A DNA stretch of 9,614 bases from NCBI GenBank assembly GCA_937960795.1, contig CALGPA010000134.1:1-9614 (forward strand), read 5' to 3'. The notes under the pieces are model-generated. The model saw nothing but the letters and a program-made list of their open reading frames with translations, was not told the origin of the DNA and did not search any database. The translations under genes and the position numbers were made by a program. Position 1 is the stretch's first letter. Each line of letters opens with the position of its first letter. Origin of the DNA: an uncultured bacterium. Lineage in GTDB: Bacteria; Cloacimonadota; Cloacimonadia; Cloacimonadales; Cloacimonadaceae. Below, in pieces: positions 5,240 to 9,614 of this stretch.

Positions 5240-7352
5240 GATCACATGCGTTATGGAGATGCTCGAAGATTTTCACCTTGGCACCGGAACTGGTAATATC
5301 GGGCTATTCGATGACGCTCAGTACCGAGACCAGGGTATGGTATCCATCCGCGAGAGTTCCCTGAAAGGACTATTGAAAGATTCCTGCCGGCAGATCAACC
5401 AGTATCACGCAGACTTTGCTGATGGCAAAGAGGATGATTGTAATAAATGCTATCAGCGCATCTTTGAATCTCACCAAGATCTTCACTCTTTGGACATTCG
5501 GATTGAGCCGGCCAGCCCTGAAGAAAAGCGTAGCAATACGGTGATACACTACTTTACTGCGCTTGATGCTGAAACCGGCACTGCCAAAGCAAATACGCTA
5601 CGATCCCTGGAGTTTGGAGCAAAATCTCTTAAGTTTGATGTAAGCGTGAGCTATGCTTGCCGGGATGAGGATTCTGAAACGATCAAGGACTACCTCGAAG
5701 AAGCCCTGAGAAACATCAAAAGTTTGGGTGGACATCGCCGCAGAGGCTTTGGGGCGCTTCACATCTCAGAGATTCAATCCACGTTGATCTCACCTGAAGC
5801 AGTTGAGACCTTGAACTGTAGCGGCTCAGCGATCGGACTCATACTTGAATTGCAAGAAGATACCCTGATCTCCGCCAAAGCTCAGAGCGGCAATATGCTA
5901 AAGACAAATGACTACATCACAGGAACCACTATCCTGGGGATGTTGCGGGCAAAGCTGCTTGGCATGAAAATCGAAAATGCGTATCTGGATGACGATAGCG
6001 TTCGGGCAAGCTTCTTTTATCCCTTACCTGCTTCGGAGTCTGATACCGAATCCATCGTGCACCCTGTCTTTACCTCTCTTCGCAAGAAGAAAGATTATCG
6101 GAAAATTGGAGAAGATAAAGCAAGGATTCCCATATGGGCTCTATGCGAAAGGTCTTTCAAGCAGAAAACAGTTGCCGATATCCTAAGTCAGAACACACTA
6201 CGTACAGATATCGAACATAGCGATCCCAGCAAGGGCATGTATGATGGGTATCTATATCTAGACAAATCCGGTGCCAAAGACTGGGGAAAGGCTCTGTATT
6301 ACAAGGCTAGGACAAGAACCCACCAAAGAAACAATATTGACCCCTCCACGCAGCGCACCAAAGATGGAGGTGTGTTTGTGGAACAAAGGATCCAAAAAGG
6401 AAGCCGCTTTATGGGCCGCCTGCACTTCAAAGATGAGAGTGCCTGCGCAGATTTTTGCCGGGATTTTTCGCCCTGGCTCAGCGGAGCAAATATGCTGAAT
6501 CTTGGCCGAGGAGCCAAGCCCTGCAAGATAAAGTCATACACGATGCTGAGTGAGAGTGATGCCAATCACCCACTCGCGCTAGCAGACAATAGCTTCACCA
6601 TCAGCATGATCAGTGATGTGGTGCTTTTCGACGACAAGCTGAGACCGGTGAGTCACTTCAATGAAGAATGCCTTGCTTCGCTATTGGGAGATTCCTATTG
6701 CAAAGATGATTTTGTCCTTGAGCGCTATTCTGAGCGGAGTGGAATCACATCTTCTTTCAGCGGCACTACCGGCCTGAGAAGATTCCGGGACATTGCGATC
6801 AGAAAAGGCAGCTCTTACCGCTTTGTCCTCCAAGACCCCACCAAGGCCGGATGTCTTGTGAAAGACCTGCAGGCATTGGAGCAACCCGGCATCGGAGTCA
6901 AGAAAAATGAAGGATTTGGCATGATTGTCATTAATCACCCGATTCACGATATCGAGCCCACCAAGCCATCTTCAGGTCAAGCTGAAGTCAAGCTATGCGT
7001 CGCTAAAAGCATTGGCAACAATGCCGAAAGCCAGAGACTGACCGATAAAGCAAAGGTCTACCATGAAGCCGATGACTTGCTGTCCAAACTGCAGCAGGCG
7101 AAGAATGAAACACGTGAGTTATGGAAGAGCTTTGCGTTCAAGATTATCAATCTGATTAGTGAGAATGATAGTGGGGATGCCCTAAAAGCAAAGCTGCATG
7201 ATATAGAGGAAGTGAAAAATGATGCATGGAAAAGTGATGACTATCGTAAGCACATCCTCAATGAAATCCTTGCAAGTTCCTGTAATGGAGATTCGGTAAA
7301 AATCGCCCTAAAAAAACTACTTGCCAAATCCGGAGGTAAATCCCATGAATAA
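5226..7352 (+). CDS. Fused Cas7-Cas5(Csx10)-Cas11 subunit of a type III-D2/III-Dv effector
   Basis: 708 residues in three parts. Residues 1-185 read as a Cas7 (Csm3-like RAMP) domain: LEDFHLGTGTGNIGLFDDAQ (13-32), then IRESSLKGLL (41-50, the IPGSSLKG-like loop) and the glycine-rich LGGHRRRGFG (167-176). D29/D30 sit where Csm3-type proteins carry the RNA-cutting aspartate. Residues about 200-575 resemble Csx10/Cas5: DYITGTTILGML (229-240), GSRFMGRLHF (392-401) and IGVKKNEGFGMIVI (556-569). Residues about 590-705 are charged and helical with no RAMP features, best read as a fused Cas11 small subunit. C54, H61, C72 and C75 could hold zinc in the Cas7 thumb. Known III-Dv complexes have exactly this three-part chain. 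It would bind crRNA at its 5' region, cut target RNA with the Cas7 site and dock Cas10. AAGGGGG stands 6 bases before the ATG. The start overlaps cas10 by 14 bases and the end overlaps the next gene by 8. The Cas11 part is inferred from position and helicity, not from sequence motifs. Confidence 0.75.
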   Translation: MKIIKITCVMEMLEDFHLGTGTGNIGLFDDAQYRDQGMVSIRESSLKGLLKDSCRQINQYHADFADGKEDDCNKCYQRIFESHQDLHSLDIRIEPASPEEKRSNTVIHYFTALDAETGTAKANTLRSLEFGAKSLKFDVSVSYACRDEDSETIKDYLEEALRNIKSLGGHRRRGFGALHISEIQSTLISPEAVETLNCSGSAIGLILELQEDTLISAKAQSGNMLKTNDYITGTTILGMLRAKLLGMKIENAYLDDDSVRASFFYPLPASESDTESIVHPVFTSLRKKKDYRKIGEDKARIPIWALCERSFKQKTVADILSQNTLRTDIEHSDPSKGMYDGYLYLDKSGAKDWGKALYYKARTRTHQRNNIDPSTQRTKDGGVFVEQRIQKGSRFMGRLHFKDESACADFCRDFSPWLSGANMLNLGRGAKPCKIKSYTMLSESDANHPLALADNSFTISMISDVVLFDDKLRPVSHFNEECLASLLGDSYCKDDFVLERYSERSGITSSFSGTTGLRRFRDIAIRKGSSYRFVLQDPTKAGCLVKDLQALEQPGIGVKKNEGFGMIVINHPIHDIEPTKPSSGQAEVKLCVAKSIGNNAESQRLTDKAKVYHEADDLLSKLQQAKNETRELWKSFAFKIINLISENDSGDALKAKLHDIEEVKNDAWKSDDYRKHILNEILASSCNGDSVKIALKKLLAKSGGKSHE
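7332..7336 (+). promoter_or_regulatory. Ribosome binding site fixing the double-Cas7 start
   Basis: GGAGG lies 8 bases before ATG 7345, inside the end of the upstream gene. The in-frame TTG at 7321 has no such site. Confidence 0.6.
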
Positions 7353-8565
7353 GACACTAAGATTGTTTTGGGCTGTGGAGCTGCAGTTTCTGTCACCGAT
7401 CCACATAGGTAAAGGTAGCTCTGATAGATACATGGGAGCTGCTGAAATCGTGCAGAATGGAGCGGATGAATATGTGATTCCGGGCACCTCTCTGGCTGGA
7501 CTCTTCTTTTCCAAAATGATGCTCTGTGCCAAGCTAGATAAAGAAGATGATTTGCTTAAGCGCCTATTGCCTGATGATCAGAACGCGGAAGCATCTCCGA
7601 TCGTGTTTAGAACAGTCGTCCTCAAGCCCAAAGGAGATTATCTGAGAGACCGGGTGCGGATCAATCGAGAAACGAAAACGGCAGATGATAATGCCAAGTT
7701 TAGCCAGTGGGAAGTGCTCCCCGAGAATACTACCGTCTTGATTGAGCTGGATAACGTCTCAAAGGGATCTCGGCGCTTTTCTGAGGAGAAGGTATCTCGG
7801 CTCAAGCTGTGGATCAGCCAGGTACTGGCCTCCTGGCACCAGGAAGGCTTCTTTATCGGCGCTCATTCCTCTGTGGGCAATGGCTTCACAAAAGTGGCGA
7901 AAGTCAAAGTGAGCTCTTTGAACAAAGATAACTATCAGGTTTATCTCAACACAGCCCCCACCGATACACAGATTGTGGAAAAAATGCAAGGCACCGAGCT
8001 GGACCTGGCGAGCTTTGATTTCATTCCCAGCTTCAAGCGTAGATATAGGCTTACCATAAAGACAGGTTTGCATGACCCGCTTTTAATCAAAGGTAACGTC
8101 TTCTATCCCAGCAAGAAAAATCCTGAAACGGACGCAGCTTTCATTAATAGGGATGGCAGGCCATATATCCCCGGCTCATCCATTCGCGGAGCCATCAGCT
8201 CATTTATGGAGAAGTATGATGTGCCTGGCTGGAAAGAACTCACCGGAGACACCGATAGAGCCGGGCGGATCATGTTTACAGATTTGTCTATGATCGATAG
8301 CGAAGCCAAAGCCGAGTTTATCCAGATCGAAAGGCACGCGGAAGATCAGCTTTCCCGGGCCATTTATGGTTCCGGCAAGTTCGATGAGGAAAGAGTCTTT
8401 AACGCGGTCTTTCAGGGAGAGATACTGCTGGCAAGCGGCAATTCGCTCGAGCAAGAGAGCCTGGAGCACATCTTTGGTTTTCTTAAAGATGGCTTAAGGC
8501 ATCGTTTGATAGGTTTAGGCTCCGGTGCCGCGCATCCGGAAATGACCCTTGAGGAGGTAAAATGA
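7345..8565 (+). CDS. Double Cas7 (Cas7-2x) RAMP subunit of a type III-D2/III-Dv effector
   Basis: 406 residues with two Cas7 domains in tandem. Domain 1 (about 8-190) has SPIHIGKGSS (17-26), IPGTSLAG (45-52), RDRVRINRETKTADD (101-115) and IGAHSSVGNGF (171-181). Domain 2 (about 233-406) has LHDPLLIKG (242-250), ETDAAFINRDGRPYIPGSSI (261-280) and RLIGLGSGAAH (387-397). D263 in domain 2 matches the Csm3 aspartate that cuts target RNA. At the matching place domain 1 reads YMGAAEIV (29-36), with Glu34 or Ala33 instead of Asp, so domain 1 may be non-cutting. The two domains would cover two successive 6-base steps of the crRNA backbone. I chose ATG 7345, with GGAGG 8 bases before it, over a TTG at 7321. 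It overlaps the fused Cas7-Cas5-Cas11 gene by 8 bases and the next by 4. Confidence 0.83.
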   Translation: MNKTLRLFWAVELQFLSPIHIGKGSSDRYMGAAEIVQNGADEYVIPGTSLAGLFFSKMMLCAKLDKEDDLLKRLLPDDQNAEASPIVFRTVVLKPKGDYLRDRVRINRETKTADDNAKFSQWEVLPENTTVLIELDNVSKGSRRFSEEKVSRLKLWISQVLASWHQEGFFIGAHSSVGNGFTKVAKVKVSSLNKDNYQVYLNTAPTDTQIVEKMQGTELDLASFDFIPSFKRRYRLTIKTGLHDPLLIKGNVFYPSKKNPETDAAFINRDGRPYIPGSSIRGAISSFMEKYDVPGWKELTGDTDRAGRIMFTDLSMIDSEAKAEFIQIERHAEDQLSRAIYGSGKFDEERVFNAVFQGEILLASGNSLEQESLEHIFGFLKDGLRHRLIGLGSGAAHPEMTLEEVK

Positions 8566-9041
8566 AAACGATATCGCTAGCAGTAATCATGGATACTCTC
8601 AAGCAGGATTTTGCTGATGCCTGGTTTATCGGGCAGAGAAAATGGTCTTGTGCTCTGGCGCGCCAAGTTCTGGAGCTTGAACAAAAGCTTCGTGCGGCAA
8701 ACACAAAGCAAACTGAGCCCCACAAGGACTGTGGTCTGGTGTTTATCCCCTCGATGACTGAAGTGGATGAGAGCTTGATCCGGGATTGTGATCGGCTATA
8801 TGTCTTCGACTCCGGTAAACAGCTTTCAGTGATTCAGATAGCCCCCGGAAGCTTCATCAGTACTATCAATCATAAGTCAGAAAAGGAAAGTGAACTCAAG
8901 CCGGAGATGATCACCAGAACTGATGAGAGGGGGTATCGCTACGGCTTTGCAAACCTGATCGGCAGCATTCCGGATTTGAACACATACCCTGTCAAAGTAT
9001 ACGTAAACCATGCAGATGATACATGGAGGTTCTCCAAATGA
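8562..9041 (+). CDS. csx19: Csx19-like type III-D effector component
   Basis: 159 residues with no RAMP glycine-rich loop, no catalytic motif and no membrane segment. An N-terminal amphipathic helix (about 28-47, ALARQVLELEQKLRAA) is followed by a mixed alpha/beta part (LVFIPS 59-64, DRLYVFDS 77-84, LSVIQIAPGSF 88-98) and a C-terminal strand VKVYVNHADDTWRF (144-157). The Csx19 call rests mainly on size and place: in type III-D2/III-Dv loci a protein of this size lies between the double Cas7 and the last Cas7, and is part of the purified complex, with a structural and not a catalytic role. The sequence is also compatible with an unrelated small accessory protein. The start at 8562 follows GAGGAGG by 4 bases. 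ATGA overlaps join it to the genes on both sides. Confidence 0.55.
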   Translation: MKTISLAVIMDTLKQDFADAWFIGQRKWSCALARQVLELEQKLRAANTKQTEPHKDCGLVFIPSMTEVDESLIRDCDRLYVFDSGKQLSVIQIAPGSFISTINHKSEKESELKPEMITRTDERGYRYGFANLIGSIPDLNTYPVKVYVNHADDTWRFSK

Positions 9042-9614
9042 ACTATTGGAATAGAAACAATCATGAAAGGCCCACATCCATCAAAGATGCGATTCAAAAA
9101 CTCCCCTATGGCTTTGCTCCTGTTGATAAAGACAAGCTAAATTATGACAATATGGTTCCTTTGGATAAAGACGATGAGAGCCTGATTACTGGTCACATAA
9201 ACTGTGAAATGTATGCCCTCAATGAACTATGTGTTGGCAACACACATAAGGATTTGGGCCATGATAAGGTTGAGATTGCACCGCTGACGGTTGATGGCAA
9301 GATTGTTATCCCCTCATCAACATTAAAGGGATGCTTTGCAAACTTCCTCGCCGCATACTTGCAGTACCCCATCTCCAGAATGAACAACAGGCAATATGGC
9401 TTCCGCCCGAACAATGCTCCCTCAGGAAAAAGTGTAGCGAATTATGCGGGCATTATTGAGAGCATAGCAGAAGACAACAGCATTACCGTAAAAAGGTTCA
9501 AAGAGCGGTACTATGCGTTTACAAAATACAAATATAGTCCAGCTAAGGCCAGTCGCCATAACTATCGTGATACAAACCATAATGACCGGCCACTTTACAA
9601 GTATCAGATAAGAA
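9038..9614 (+). CDS. Cas7-like RAMP protein, N-terminal 192 residues (3' end outside window)
   Basis: Residues 13-52 have the layout of long III-D RAMP proteins: AIQKLPYGFAPVD (18-30), VPLDKDD (40-46), LITGHINCEMYAL (49-61). Then come LCVGNTH (64-70) and the RAMP loop IPSSTLKGCF (91-100). Residues from about 110 on (PISRMNNRQYGFRP, KRFKERYYAF, KYKYSPAKAS) are very basic and aromatic and contain no further RAMP motif in the visible part. They may be the start of the inserted segment that gives the last subunit of III-Dv complexes its name, Cas7-insertion. D76 or nearby acids may be the active-site residue, but alignment is uncertain. It should sit towards the crRNA 3' end. GGAGG stands 8 bases before ATG 9038, which overlaps the csx19-like stop as ATGA. 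The frame is open to the window edge. Confidence 0.72.
   Translation, partial: MNYWNRNNHERPTSIKDAIQKLPYGFAPVDKDKLNYDNMVPLDKDDESLITGHINCEMYALNELCVGNTHKDLGHDKVEIAPLTVDGKIVIPSSTLKGCFANFLAAYLQYPISRMNNRQYGFRPNNAPSGKSVANYAGIIESIAEDNSITVKRFKERYYAFTKYKYSPAKASRHNYRDTNHNDRPLYKYQIR

Noticed and set aside
5226..7352. Single-chain III-E effector (Cas7-11/gRAMP)
   Set aside because: The RAMP domains are spread over three genes and a Cas10 with GGDD is present; III-E has one chain of about 1300-1900 residues and no Cas10.

Overview
The window suggests a Gram-negative bacterium with mid-range base composition. A FadL-type outer-membrane protein with a clear signal peptide shows there is an outer membrane. 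Nothing in the sequence fixes the lineage. The overall style (FadL-like protein, MgtE, spacers rich in short hairpins and 'tctcaatt'-type tracts) reminds me of uncultured anaerobes near the Bacteroidota/Cloacimonadota, but this is an impression only.

Left part, all on the minus strand (1-2906). A partial FadL/OmpP1-like gene (1-853, 3' end outside the window) has a readable promoter and a 5'-UTR hairpin. A roughly 360-base spacer follows, holding one doubtful 42-codon plus-strand frame. Next is a 62-residue acidic, tail-anchored membrane protein (1213-1401). It is preceded by a 14-codon leader frame that carries the strong ribosome binding site and overlaps it by ATGA. Beyond an 11-G tract lies a complete MgtE-type magnesium transporter (1563-2906).

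Middle part (2907-3688). This is a non-coding spacer of about 780 bases with several inverted repeats, an 11-base tandem repeat and a candidate promoter reading right. No CRISPR repeats were found in it.

Right part, plus strand (3689-9614). Five overlapping genes form one operon (overlaps of 14, 8, 4 and 4 bases): an HD-less Cas10 with an intact GGDD motif; a 708-residue protein read as Cas7-Cas5(Csx10)-Cas11 in one chain; a 406-residue double Cas7; a 159-residue Csx19-like protein; and a further Cas7-like RAMP protein cut by the window edge. The order and fusions match the variant type III-D effector (III-D2, or III-Dv as studied in Synechocystis), in which several single-domain subunits are joined. 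Such complexes are discussed as intermediates on the way to the single-chain III-E effector (Cas7-11/gRAMP). The proteins should assemble on a crRNA, cut complementary RNA with their Cas7 active sites, and, if the Cas10 palm is active, make a nucleotide second messenger.

No cas1, cas2, cas6, CRISPR array or recognisable second-messenger effector lies in the window. The gene after the last Cas7, beyond position 9614, is where to look for these.
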